Below, piece after piece: positions 8,618 to 17,817 of a DNA stretch of 64,000 nt. Numbering within the stretch: the first letter of the stretch is position 1; every line of letters starts with the position of its first letter. Made by a program: the position numbers and the translations under genes. The notes beneath the pieces were generated by a model, which made no database searches, was not told where the DNA came from, and was given only the letters and a program-made list of their open reading frames with translations. The DNA comes from a candidate division WS6 bacterium OLB21 (lineage in GTDB: Bacteria; Patescibacteriota; Dojkabacteria; B142; OLB20), in the NCBI GenBank assembly GCA_001567305.1, contig JYPD01000011.1, positions 1-64,000 on the forward strand, written 5' to 3'.

Positions 8618-9074
8618 GATTCTTTTTTAATCTCAACTTTATTTCGGGTAACGCTTTGTAAGGTCTGGATTAACTCCTCGGGATTCTTGGTACCGATGAC
8701 ATAGACAGTATCATCTCGGAGTATTATTTTTACGGCTTTGTAGCCATCGACACTATATATCCATCCATTAGCTAGAGGTTTAATCCCCCAAGTATAAAAC
8801 AATGGCTCTTCGAAATTGGAGAACTCTTTTATTTCTGAAACATCAATATTTTTTTTTCAATATCCAGCCAAGTGTTATTGATATTTTTGTAACGATCAAC
8901 TTCGGTTCTCATGAATGAATAAAGCAGAAAGAAGAAGGACAAGAATAAGATAAGTCCAAAGCAAAGAATCGAGTATCCAAAAATATAACCTAGGTAAATT
9001 GATCCGACGATGCTACCTCCAATTAAGCCAATTAGGATCTTCCCAACTTGTGTTTCTTTGTAGAGAATATTCAT
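8614..9074 (-). CDS. Membrane protein with bacterial PH-like domain, frameshifted
   Basis: Two frames (9074-8829 and 8802-8614) join through an A9 run near 8859. The repaired protein is about 153 aa. Two membrane helices in residues 10-60 are followed by a conserved-looking domain with GIKPLANGWIYSVDGYKAV, then LRDDTVYVIGTKNPEELIQTL. This pattern (GW-Y--G--AV--L--G--Y-IGT--PEEL) is that of small membrane-anchored bacterial PH-like proteins. The continuity of the domain across the run supports one gene. Molecular function is unknown. Confidence 0.7.
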
Positions 9075-9158
9075 ATAGTTAATGATACATTCACTTATTA
9101 ACTACTGCAATTTTTCCAGCCTAGATGACCTAACTTCTATATTCCTTTACAATGAATT

Positions 9159-10666
9159 ATGAAACGAATGTGGTTAAGGAAAAATGTAATGTTCAACTTG
9201 CTAATGGCACAAGATCAGAATAGTTTGGTCAACTTCAGCCAGCTTGAACCGAGTTTAGATCGAATGTATGAAATTGGTATTCGCGCTCTATTTATTAATC
9301 CGTTTTTTGATACTGGAACAAGATTAAAAAAGACAGAGGTCGCTCATCGTTTTCCAAGAGGTGCTTTTAAGGGGAGTCCTTATGCCGTCTATGATCATAT
9401 GTCTATAGAAGATGATCTGCTCTATGAATCCGACGATGATTATATCGATCAATCCAGCGCATTTAAAGACTTTGTAATTAAGGCACACAGAAGAGGTATC
9501 AGGGTGGTTTTAGATTTTATAACAAATCATACTAGTCACGACTTTCCCCTGCAGAAATATTATCCAGAATGGTTTTTATATAAAGAAGATATTCTGTCTT
9601 TGGACTCGCCCTATCTTAGTTTTGCCGATGTAGGTAAAGGATTGCCTTGGGGCGATGCAAAGCACACAGTTATTCCATTTATCAACGGGGATTTTTATTG
9701 GAGCGATACAGCTCAGCTAAACTGGGAAAAGGATTTGCCCCCAGCTCCTAATGAGCCTCCAAACAATCCATCTCTAAGAGCAATGTTCGATTATTTCATT
9801 ACAGTCGCAAATTATTGGGTGGCGGAGTTTGGAGTTGATGGGTTTAGATGCGATCTTGCCGATAGAATCCCGCAAGAATTTTGGGTTGAATGCATATCTG
9901 CAGTAAAGAAGACAGCAGCTACTTATAAGCAGGGAGTTTATACGCTTGACGGTGATTCCATTTTTATTGCCGAGACAAGATCTCAGGATCGAGAAACCTT
10001 GCATGAAGCAGGATTTGATTTCGTTTACAGTAGTCTGGCTGAATCTCTTTTTGATAATCGTAAATTGAAAGATTATTTAGGCAGTATCTCGGGCGAGAAG
10101 TGGTTAAACTTCACTGACACATATGATTTTTATCCTGATTCAAGGCTGCCTGAATCGGTTTATGAGAATATTAGCGATAATGACCTATCCAGAAATAGTC
10201 CAGCATATTGGGCAATAGCAGCAACGCTTCCTGGGCTGGCTATGATGTATACGGGAATCGAAAAAAAAATCTTGGCAGTTTTTCTTGGAAGCAAAAGATA
10301 ATACCGACGCTGATCACTCAAATGCCATTGCCTATGAAAAGATTAACGAAATACGAGCCACGCAAAAAGCTCTGTGGGGTAGCGAGATGCAGACCTTGGA
10401 GTGTAATGGAGAAAAGAGTGATGCTATTATTGCCTACCTGCGCGGTGTTGGCAAAGAGAAGCTAATCATTATTGTTAACACAAGTAGAGAAGATGTTTCT
10501 GATGTTTTTGTAGATGTGACTGTAGCTTTAGAGAGCCATGAGCGTAATTATATATTAAAGGATTTGGTTACAGGATCAATTTTTCCTTAGAACTGGACCT
10601 ATGTTGCAAATTGATCTTAAGGCACAGTCCTATCATATATTTAAAGTAGAAGAACAATGGTGTTAA
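9159..10666 (+). CDS. GH13 alpha-amylase family enzyme, frameshifted in the C-terminus
   Basis: The catalytic (beta/alpha)8 barrel is intact in the first 370 residues: region I VVLDFITNHTS, region II FGVDGFRCDLADR with nucleophile Asp232, region III IFIAETRS with acid/base Glu272. No signal peptide, so cytoplasmic glycogen or maltodextrin processing is likely. The frame breaks at the A9 run near 10262, again near 10295, and in the T5 run near 10584. After repair the C-terminal beta domain continues (KALWGSEMQTLE, then MLQIDLKAQSYHIFKVE) to the stop at 10664-10666. No maltose transporter is nearby. Confidence 0.85.
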
Positions 10667-11173
10667 ACATTAAAAAGGTATTATTCGCAGGTAAATTTTT
10701 GCCATATATATATTTGTTCGCCTCGGCGTTAGGATTATTGATTTTGGCTTCAATTTATATTAATGGTTCTTCTCAACCAACTGAAATTACTGGAAATCGA
10801 GATGCAGATGGTCAAAGACTGAGCCTTGACCAGGAAAATAAAAAATCTTATATCAGAGACTGTCACTACATTTAAATTTTACGACTAATGGAGAACTAAC
10901 TGATGCCAAGCAACTTTAGTTAGTTTAGATGAACAAGTGGAATTGATTCTTGATCTAGGATCAAACAGCGAGGTAGATGGGTATTCTCTAGCTTTGCATC
11001 ACGGTAGTTGCCAAGACTTGAACGAACAAAAAATAAGTTTGGGGGAGTTAGATAATTCTGGAAAGAGTATCGAGATTACCACAGAAGTTAAAGACTTTAT
11101 TCAAGAGAGTAGGCCACTTGTGATCAAGAACTTAGATGGTGAAGTTCTCTTTTGCACCAATATAAAGCTATGA
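10657..11173 (+). CDS. Secreted protein with CHRD/SOD-like C-terminal part, frameshifted
   Basis: The ATG overlaps the end of the GH13 gene. An N-terminal membrane segment or signal (residues 14-35) is followed in another frame by LHLNFTTNGELTDAK, then VSLDEQVELILDLGSN and LALHHGSCQDLNEQKISLGEL. Two breaks lie at about 10850 and 10910. The H-x-G-x-C and late Cys pattern resembles small CHRD-like or Cu/Zn-SOD-like secreted beta proteins, but the match is weak. Its 3' end overlaps the next gene by 4 nt. Confidence 0.55.
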
Positions 11174-12171
11174 AGATTGCAATTTTCGAAGCAGAACAAG
11201 AGTATGTTTCGACATATGAATCTTCTTTCCCTGATCATGATCTAGTCTGTTTTAACGAGCCGCTTCGTGAACATAATCTGGAACTAGCAAGAGATGCAGA
11301 AATGCTATCTGTCTTTGTTGGCTCGATTCTATCTGCCGAGGTTGTGGCTGCTCTACCGAAACTAAGATTTATTGCAACAAGATCAACTGGATATAATCAT
11401 ATCGATCTTGACGCCTGCAGCAAAAACGGAGTAAAGGTCCTGAATGTCCCGTCTTACGGCGAGAAAACTGTTGCGGAGCATACTTTCGCGTTGCTTCTGG
11501 CAGTATCTCGGAATATTCACAGATCATATCTGCGAGTTCAATCCGGCAATTTTGCGGTTAAAGATCTGGTAGGATTCGAACTCGCAGACAAAACAATTGG
11601 TATTATTGGCACCGGCAGTATTGGTATAAATGTCATTAAAATTGCCAAAGGTTTCGATATGAGGGTCTTGGCTTATTCCAGAACGAAAAAGCCAGAACTA
11701 GAAAAATTGTATGCAGTGGAGTATTGTCAAAATATCGAGGAATTACTCGCAAGATCAGATGTAATCTCTTTACATGTTCCATATACAAAAGATACGCATC
11801 ATCTAATAGGTTCTCATAACAGCAGGTTTATAAAGAAGGGGGCAGTTATAATCAATACCTCTCGAGGAGAACTTATTGATACAGACGAACTTTATCAACT
11901 GCTGAAGAACCAAGTCATTAGCGGTGCCGGGCTTGATGTTATTGAAGGAGAAGAGCATATTTCCGAAGATTTTGAGCTAATCAGCAGTAATAAGAATCCG
12001 GAGTTAATAAGGCAAATATACCGTGATCGTGAAATTTTTAAGATGGACAATGTTGTTTACACTCCACATAGTGGTTTTAATAGCAAAGAGGCATTAGACA
12101 GGTTAATCAAGAATTCAATCAGTAATATGAAATTTGTAATTGCAGGAAATCTAAGTAATCTAGTAAATTGA
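11170..12171 (+). CDS. D-isomer-specific 2-hydroxyacid dehydrogenase (D-lactate dehydrogenase-like)
   Basis: 333 aa from the ATG at 11170, chosen over the upstream start because it gives the canonical N-terminus MKIAIFEAE. NAD-binding motif GIIGTGSIGINVIKIA is present. The catalytic triad is Arg232 (TSRGELID), Glu259 (LDVIEGEE) and His300 (TPHSGFNS). The length and the ATRSTGYNHID and VAEHTFALLLA motifs place it with bacterial D-lactate dehydrogenases, which reduce pyruvate to D-lactate. Together with pyk and gpmI in this window it supports fermentative glycolysis. Confidence 0.9.
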   Translation: MKIAIFEAEQEYVSTYESSFPDHDLVCFNEPLREHNLELARDAEMLSVFVGSILSAEVVAALPKLRFIATRSTGYNHIDLDACSKNGVKVLNVPSYGEKTVAEHTFALLLAVSRNIHRSYLRVQSGNFAVKDLVGFELADKTIGIIGTGSIGINVIKIAKGFDMRVLAYSRTKKPELEKLYAVEYCQNIEELLARSDVISLHVPYTKDTHHLIGSHNSRFIKKGAVIINTSRGELIDTDELYQLLKNQVISGAGLDVIEGEEHISEDFELISSNKNPELIRQIYRDREIFKMDNVVYTPHSGFNSKEALDRLIKNSISNMKFVIAGNLSNLVN

Positions 12172-12192
12172 TTAAGATATAACGAAATTTAC

Positions 12193-12554
12193 ATGCTTGG
12201 TGAACTGGAACAAAAATAATGAATGTAATCTGGGCTTCTAATTGTCCCTTAAAGCCTGCACAAGTTCAAAGCGCCTTGTGTTGCGATTTGGCATATACCA
12301 CTGTTATGACGGTTATGAAAAGACTTACCGATAAAGGTTTGTTAACAAGAGAAAAAAAAGGAAATACATATTATTACTTTGGTACAACCGCCAAAACAGA
12401 CTACGCAAAAAACCACTTAAGAAAACTTTTCGATTCTTTAGTAGATTCTTATGGAAATGTTGCAATATCAGAATTTGTCGGATCTTTGAAAGATAATCCT
12501 AAAGATATACAGAAGCTTGTTGACTATTTAAACAATCAAGATGATCAATCATAA
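12193..12554 (+). CDS. BlaI/MecI/CopY-family transcriptional repressor, frameshifted near the start
   Basis: The winged helix AYTTVMTVMKRLTDKGLL followed by REKKGNTYYY is diagnostic of the BlaI/MecI family. The open frame begins at ATG 12219, but the expected N-terminus (MLGELEQK-I-MNVIWAS) starts at ATG 12193 and is interrupted by a one-base loss in an A5 run at 12212-12216. It overlaps the M56 peptidase gene by 14 nt, the standard BlaI-BlaR1 arrangement. A matching operator is found 1.2 kb downstream in front of the DsbA-like gene. Confidence 0.9.
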
Positions 12555-13387
12555 ACGACTGGGCGACCTTCTCTTTTTTTGCGTTTCGTTTGTTGCGCTT
12601 GTACAGGTTGCGTTATTGGCGATGCTTTCTGATGTCGTAATTTCTTTTATTGAATCAAAAATAAGATTTTGTTATGCAATTATCAGTGGAGTTGTAAGGT
12701 TTGATCCAGCAGTATTCACAGTTGATTTCATGATTATGGTTACCTATCTCCTAATTTGGATAGCTTTATTACTAAAACTGGGTTCAAAGCTTTTGGCCGT
12801 TTCTTTTAAAAATCATAACTTCACACAGGTATATTAAAAGTCTTGTCGTAAAGACTAGACAAGATATAAGGTTGATCATTAATCGAAAAGATCTTGTATT
12901 CACCGCAGGATTCTTATCCCCTCAGGTGTTTGTAAGTTCAAACATCAGATCTAGATTAGAAGCTAATGAATACAAAGCTGTAATTGAGCATGAGTTTTTC
13001 CATGCCCGTAATTATCATCCACTAAAAAAATTACTTCTTGAATTGTTCTTGTTTAGTTTTCCCCGCTTTATTGCTAGTAGAATTATGAAATCATATGAGG
13101 AGTTAACCGAAATTGCAGCGGATGATTATGCCAGAAAACGAGGGGCAACAAATAAAGAAATCGCAAGTGCATTAGTAAAACTTTGGGAAATAGACGCACA
13201 TATGGGATATTATGCTGTTTCATTTTTGCAAACTCGTTCAAGAATTGGCACTATTACAGGTGCTAAAGAGAGTGTCTTTAAGTATTCATTTTTGTTCTTA
13301 CTAATTTCATCATTATTTTTATTCCTAATGATTACATTTATTAACGGTCAAGAGCTTTTGTTATCTTGTAAAATTGCGTATTATTAA
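12541..13387 (+). CDS. M56-family (BlaR1/MecR1-like) membrane metallopeptidase, frameshifted
   Basis: N-terminal frame 12541-12837 encodes membrane helices. The C-terminal frame (from about 12830, first ATG at 12872) carries the zinc motif HEFFHARNYHP (HExxH), the third-ligand region ELTEIAADDYA and a last membrane helix. The two join near 12820-12832, where RYIKSLVVKTRQDIRLI restores continuity. BlaR1-type peptidases cleave the partner repressor after sensing an external signal. No penicillin-binding sensor domain follows the last helix, so the signal differs from beta-lactam. Confidence 0.85.
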
Positions 13388-13412
13388 TCTGCACTCTTGA
13401 GCTTTTTTCTGC

Positions 13413-13446
13413 TTGACACTGTCAATTTAATCTACTACATTTGTAG
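13413..13446 (+). promoter_or_regulatory. Promoter with BlaI-type operator over the -10 of the DsbA-like gene
   Basis: TTGACA at 13413-13418, a 17-nt spacer, and TACATT at 13436-13441. The inverted repeat CTACA-TT-TGTAG (13435-13446) covers the -10 box. TACA-N2-TGTA is the core of BlaI/MecI operators, and a BlaI-family repressor gene lies 0.9 kb upstream. Repression by steric block of the -10 is the natural reading. Confidence 0.7.
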
Positions 13447-13473
13447 GAGTATATTAATTTAATTTAAATAAAT

Positions 13474-14301
13474 ATGTCTAATAAGCATAATAAAAAAGCA
13501 GACACAGGTTCTCCTGTGAATGTTTCAGAAGAATCTGTAGATATCGAACTTCAACAGTTTCTTATTCCCATTTCGATCATTATTAGTGGAGTTCTTATTG
13601 CAGCTTCGGTTTTCTTTAGTGTCAGAGGCTTGACTGGAGGAGTGGTCACTAACACTAATACAAATCCTTCACCGACAGCAGCTGTTCTAGGTGAACCAGA
13701 CGAGAATGGTTTTACCCCTGCGGTAGTTAACATCGCCGATGCACCCTTGTTGGGTAATAGAGATTCGGCAAAGGTTGCAATCGTTGAATTTAGCGATTTT
13801 GAATGTCCATTCTGTCAAAGATTTCATAACGAAACTTTTGATCAAATAATTCAAGAGTATGTCGATACAGGAAAAGCGATCTTTGTTTACAGAGACTTTC
13901 CATTAAGCTTTCATAATCCAGAAGCTACTAATGCATCTTTGGCAGCAAGATGTGTATTCGAACAAGCAGGCAATAACGGCTTCTTCAAATTTACTTCAGA
14001 ATACTATGCTAGAACTCTAAGTAATAAAGCAGGTCTGCCAGAAGGAACAACTCTTGCAAGTCTTGCTGGCTCTATTGAAGGTGTAAATGTGGATAGTTTT
14101 AATTCTTGCTATAGCGAAAAGAGATACGAAGGTAAAATTGCAACAGATATTGCAGACGGCTCAGCAGCAGGAATAACAGGAACCCCTGGTTTTATTATAG
14201 GAGTCCTAGACTCTAATGGTAATGTAGAAGGACTTAATGTCCCCGGAGCACAGCCATTTGATGTCTTCAAACAAGTTATTGATGAGCAATTAGCTAGATA
14301 G
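13474..14301 (+). CDS. Membrane-anchored DsbA-like thiol oxidoreductase
   Basis: 275 aa. A cytoplasmic N-terminus and one membrane anchor (about residues 29-50) are followed by a Thr/Asn/Pro-rich linker and a thioredoxin-fold domain of the DsbA/Thioredoxin_4 type. The active site is FECPFCQRFH (Cys111, Cys114), and the cis-Pro loop is ITGTPGF. It catalyses disulfide formation or isomerisation outside the membrane, and several secreted proteins in this window carry paired cysteines. It has its own promoter with a BlaI-type operator and a strong terminator. Confidence 0.92.
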   Translation: MSNKHNKKADTGSPVNVSEESVDIELQQFLIPISIIISGVLIAASVFFSVRGLTGGVVTNTNTNPSPTAAVLGEPDENGFTPAVVNIADAPLLGNRDSAKVAIVEFSDFECPFCQRFHNETFDQIIQEYVDTGKAIFVYRDFPLSFHNPEATNASLAARCVFEQAGNNGFFKFTSEYYARTLSNKAGLPEGTTLASLAGSIEGVNVDSFNSCYSEKRYEGKIATDIADGSAAGITGTPGFIIGVLDSNGNVEGLNVPGAQPFDVFKQVIDEQLAR

Positions 14302-14318
14302 TAATCAATCAAATATTT

Positions 14319-14346
14319 AAGAGTGCCGCGCAAGCGGCACTCTTTA
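14319..14346 (+). terminator. Intrinsic terminator after the DsbA-like gene
   Basis: Perfect hairpin AAGAGTGCCGC-GCAA-GCGGCACTCTT (14320-14344) just after the stop. It ends 6 nt before the -35 box of the hsp20 promoter, insulating the two units. Confidence 0.85.
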
Positions 14347-14350
14347 GTTC

Positions 14351-14409
14351 TTGACAAGAAACGATAATTTTTTTGTATATTCTTAGCAGTCTAGATATAA
14401 GACTGCTAA
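14351..14409 (+). promoter_or_regulatory. hsp20 promoter with CIRCE-like operator
   Basis: TTGACA at 14351-14356 and a TATATT box at 14376-14381 (19-nt spacing; TGTATA at 17 nt is an alternative). The perfect inverted repeat TTAGCAGTC-N9-GACTGCTAA lies at 14383-14409. This matches CIRCE (TTAGCACTC-N9-GAGTGCTAA) in arm and spacer length, differing by one compensated base pair. It spans the expected transcription start, so it should bind HrcA. Confidence 0.8.
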
Positions 14410-14431
14410 TTTACTTATTACATTGTCTGTT

Positions 14432-14854
14432 ATGAGAAAAAAAGCAATAACATTGTTTGACCCGTCAAGAATATTTAGCGACGATTTCATGGATGCCTTT
14501 TTTGGCAATACAGGTCTTGATTTTCAATATACTAACGAACTTGAAATGTTCGAAGATGAAGATAAGGTTGTTGTTAAACTAAAAGCTCCAGGTTATAAAA
14601 GAGAGAATGTAGAAATTACAATAGAAGATAATGTCCTTTCCATTTCGGGAACAGCAGAAGAAGTGGTAGAAGAAGAAGAGAAAAAGAAGAAATATTACTA
14701 TAAAGAAATGAAGCATGGATCGTTTAACAGGTCAGTTCGTCTTCCTGTTAGAGTTAAGGCAGATGGTGCTAAGGCAGAGTTCAAAGATGGTATAATCGAG
14801 ATCCATATGCCTAAGGCAGAAGATGTAAAGCCCAAAAAGATTACTATAGAATAA
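14432..14854 (+). CDS. Small heat shock protein, Hsp20 family
   Basis: 140 aa from ATG 14432 (a TTG three codons upstream is less likely). The alpha-crystallin domain spans about residues 35-140: VVVKLKAPGYKRENVEITIEDNVLSISG in the first half and GSFNRSVRLPVRV, then DGIIEIHMPKAE, in the second. It is an ATP-independent holdase for unfolding proteins. The N-terminal arm is short. A CIRCE-like operator lies directly upstream, so HrcA control is expected. Confidence 0.93.
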   Translation: MRKKAITLFDPSRIFSDDFMDAFFGNTGLDFQYTNELEMFEDEDKVVVKLKAPGYKRENVEITIEDNVLSISGTAEEVVEEEEKKKKYYYKEMKHGSFNRSVRLPVRVKADGAKAEFKDGIIEIHMPKAEDVKPKKITIE

Positions 14855-14866
14855 TTTAGTCAGATA

Positions 14867-14889
14867 TGCGCCACACTTCGTGTGGCGCA
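14867..14889 (+). terminator. Intrinsic terminator between hsp20 and rsmI
   Basis: Perfect hairpin TGCGCCACA-CTTCG-TGTGGCGCA followed by AAAATTA. It ends only 5 nt before the rsmI ATG at 14895, so it may also affect rsmI translation. No T-run follows on the plus strand. Confidence 0.65.
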
Positions 14890-14894
14890 AAATT

Positions 14895-15578
14895 ATGAAA
14901 CACCCACTTGCAGTTCTTGCCGTTCCCATAGGAAACCTTGAAGATATTAGCAAAAGAGCAATAAGCTATTTGGCAGATGCTGATTATATTTTTGCAGAAG
15001 ATACGCGTCGAACCAAAAAGCTAATCGAACTTCTCAAAATTTCGACAAATGCTTCAATTAAATCGTATCGGGAACAAAACCACGATATTGCAGCACCTTT
15101 AATAAAAAAATGTATTGACTCTGGTGCCAAGGTAGTATTAGTTAGCGATAGTGGTACACCTGCCATATCAGATCCTGGGTATCTTCTAATCGAAGATTTG
15201 CGTCAGCACGGTTACGAAGTTATTGCTGTACCTGGACCAAGCTCAGTTATTGCGGCACTAAGTATTGCAGGGATATCAACAGAAAAATTTCTTTTTTTAG
15301 GATTCTTTCCCAAGAAAGGCAATAAAAGGTTTGAAGAATTAGACCAAGCAAGGCAAATTCGTGCCACATGGGTTCTGCTTGAATCTCCACAAAGAATAAC
15401 AAAAACACTTAAGATTTTGGCAGACAAATATGGAGATTCTCTTAAAGTTGCCGCAATAAAAGAGATCAGTAAACTCCACGAAAGAACATTCTACGGGAAC
15501 ATTAGCGAGGTGTATGCGCAAGTATGCAAATCAAACACAAAGGGTGAATGGGTGTTAGTAGGACGATTTGTTGAATAA
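14895..15578 (+). CDS. rsmI: 16S rRNA (cytidine(1402)-2'-O)-methyltransferase RsmI
   Basis: 227 aa from ATG 14895. The frame extends upstream into the terminator hairpin, which argues for the internal ATG (MKHPLAVLAVPIGNLEDISKRA). Family motifs: AVPIGNLEDIS, FAEDTRRTKKL, SYREQN, VLVSDSGTPAISDPGYLL, VPGPSS, FLGFFPKK and LLESPQRI. It methylates the ribose of C1402 in the 30S decoding centre. It is somewhat shorter than the E. coli enzyme at the C-terminus. Confidence 0.95.
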   Translation: MKHPLAVLAVPIGNLEDISKRAISYLADADYIFAEDTRRTKKLIELLKISTNASIKSYREQNHDIAAPLIKKCIDSGAKVVLVSDSGTPAISDPGYLLIEDLRQHGYEVIAVPGPSSVIAALSIAGISTEKFLFLGFFPKKGNKRFEELDQARQIRATWVLLESPQRITKTLKILADKYGDSLKVAAIKEISKLHERTFYGNISEVYAQVCKSNTKGEWVLVGRFVE

Positions 15579-15595
15579 GGAAGTTTGCTTAGAAA

Positions 15596-15847
15596 CTAGT
15601 CAACAAGTTCTGCGCCGGCAAACTTGCCTTTGTTGCGAAGTGTTTTGTAGGCCTTCATGGATACAGTAATTACTTGAACTTTGCCATCCATATTTACCTT
15701 TACTTTTCTAAGGTTTGGCTTCCAAGTTCGTTTTACCTTTTGGGAACGATATGACCAAGCTCCTCCTCCTCCGGAAGAACCTCTTCTGTGTTTTTTGTGG
15801 TTGCCGGTAGATGTTCTTCTGCCGGTAAGGTCGCAAACTCGTGCCAT
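15596..15847 (-). CDS. rpmB: 50S ribosomal protein L28
   Basis: 83 aa starting at ATG 15847 (MARVCDLTGRRTSTGNHKKH). A longer in-frame extension upstream is not L28-like. The family pattern is complete: C-x-L-TG-R at the N-terminus, then RTWKPNLRKVKV and VSMKAYKTLRNKG. It is convergent with rsmI. Transcribed alone on the minus strand. Confidence 0.95.
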   Translation of the reverse strand: MARVCDLTGRRTSTGNHKKHRRGSSGGGGAWSYRSQKVKRTWKPNLRKVKVNMDGKVQVITVSMKAYKTLRNKGKFAGAELVD

Positions 15848-15967
15848 GATTAGAAAACTCTTAGTACTTGGTAATAATACAACATACCGGCGCTTTTTGT
15901 CAAAAGTAATTATTTGCTCAATTATATAACAATTAGATATAATCCGTGGTATTGTTAAAAACACTTA

Positions 15968-17441
15968 ATGGCATTAAGTCCAGATAATCCAGTAGTAGGT
16001 TATGACAGCGAAGGAAACAGGATTGAGAATAGCTTAAATAGTTTGCCTTTTAACTCAGCTCTTCTAACTACAGGTGATTTCTTTCTTTATTACCATTTAA
16101 TCTCGTCAATCCGTAGAATTGATCCTCCTGCTCAAGAAGAGGTTGAGAGGATCAGACAATACCTGGAGATGGCAAGATATCCGGAATGGGATCTTGGGCC
16201 TGCTAACCAAGGCAAACCCGAAGCTCTCGTACTCTTTCAAAACATAAATCATTTGGGGTAAACACTTTGGGACAGAAACACAGATAGTTAGAGGTTCTAC
16301 TAGTGTCTTTAAAACTTCACTAGATGTTGAGTCTGAGGAGTATAGAGAAAGCATGTTTAGCCTAGTTGAATCAGCTTTCGCAGATTGTGGAGTATTACTA
16401 AGAGCAATTCTTAAGGATATAGATAATAATGTTCAGGATGCAGACAAAATGCTTGCGGCATTAGTCGTTAAAGAAGATATGCTATATCACAAGTTCAGGA
16501 CAGATAATGCTAACATGTTTGCTAGTTTACAAGGTTCCGATTTTGCCCAAGAGGATATTTTGCCGACAGACGATGACTTTACTAGAGAAAGAAAGATAGA
16601 GCTTAGGCTTCGGCAAATCGTTGCCGAGGCGGGTTACAACCCTCAGCATAGTGAACACAATACTATGCAGAGGGCGTTGACATCTTTTGCTAGACAAGCT
16701 TCAGAGCGATGGTCAGAAATGAATCCGGAACTTGCAGAGTTTGATGATTCACTTAGCGTTATTTTTTCTAAGGGAAGATTTTACGCTTTTGCAGAGTTAC
16801 TTGCCGGCGTGCCCGTCAGAGATGAGGATTATGTCCATTCTCTTATAACAATTCTTAGGCGCGAGAAGCTATACCAGCAGTTGTTCGGTCTATCTAATCT
16901 TGGCGATCCCGAGAACATCGATTATTTTCACGAAGACGCAGCTGGGCTTGGACTGGGACCTATAAACTACGGGTTACTAGAAGATGAAAATGGGTGGAAT
17001 CGATTTCTTGAAATTTCACGAAAGCTTTTTGCAATAACACAGTTAAAAGACGAGGACTTGTTTGCGGTAGGTTCTTACCTTCCAAGTGTAGGTGCGGGCT
17101 TAATAAAATATTCTGAAATGTCTGGAAGCTCTGTTAAGAACAATATTATTGCAGCGTTAATGCAACATTTGCTAATAACCGAAATTGCAGCAATTAGGAG
17201 CAGCGACACAAATTCTACACATACAGAAACATTCAATAGCTATTGTCGTTTATTAGGAGTACCCACCCCAGAGGATATTGGTATCGAAGAATTGCACGCC
17301 CAAAGTATACAAAAACTCTATGCAGAGAATACAAATTTTGGGATTGGTGATATAATTAGACAACTTCCTCGAGAAGTTTGTGAATATATTGGCAGGTATT
17401 GGTCATTTTTTAACTCAACATACCGAACCTGCAAAAGATAG
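15968..17441 (+). CDS. Unknown soluble protein of about 490 aa, frameshifted
   Basis: The first frame (15968-16261) ends at a G4 run near 16255. Removing one G restores HLGKHFGTETQIVRGSTSVF and joins the 362-aa downstream frame. The protein has no signal peptide or membrane segment, is acidic and largely helical, and I recognise no domain. It starts 120 bp from the divergent rpmB. A 67-aa Pro/Ser-rich ORF follows directly. It belongs to a class of orphan soluble proteins that recurs in this window at 17818, 45844, 47114 and 54269. Confidence 0.7.
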
Positions 17442-17458
17442 TTATTAATTACTCAGAA

Positions 17459-17662
17459 ATGGAACCAACAACACCAGATTATTTTAAAGTTCTGGGTAAC
17501 TATGGTCTAAATTGGTCTCAGCCCATAAATCCTTCTGATCCTCTTCCTAGCCACATGGATCGATCAAGTAGAGATGGTGGCTCACACAGACCTCTATTGA
17601 GTGAACAGCAAAAGGCACCAACTGAATCTGTTGCTATTCCGGAATACATTCCCGAACCATAA
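17459..17662 (+). CDS. Small proline-rich protein, unknown
   Basis: 67 aa, rich in Pro, Ser and Asp (INPSDPLPSHMDRSSRDGG), predicted disordered. It begins 17 nt after the preceding orphan gene on the same strand and may be cotranscribed. No family recognised. Confidence 0.5.
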   Translation: MEPTTPDYFKVLGNYGLNWSQPINPSDPLPSHMDRSSRDGGSHRPLLSEQQKAPTESVAIPEYIPEP

Positions 17663-17730
17663 TTCCTGTTACGGGTCGTTTTTATTTACTCCTCTCCCTG
17701 TTATAATTACATCTCAGAAGTGTTTTCTGC

Positions 17731-17801
17731 TGCCGGGTCGTCTAAAGGTAGGACTTTGGTTTCTGGCACCAAAAATCGGGGTTCGAATCCCTGCCCGGCA
17801 A
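17731..17801 (+). tRNA. tRNA-Gln (CTG)
   Basis: Acceptor stem TGCCGGG/CCCGGCA with the U1-A72 pair usual in tRNA-Gln, anticodon stem TTGGT/ACCAA around loop TTCTGGC (anticodon CTG), T arm GGGGTTCGAATCCC. Full CCA is not encoded. Confidence 0.93.
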
Positions 17802-17817
17802 CATATTTCCAATCCAA

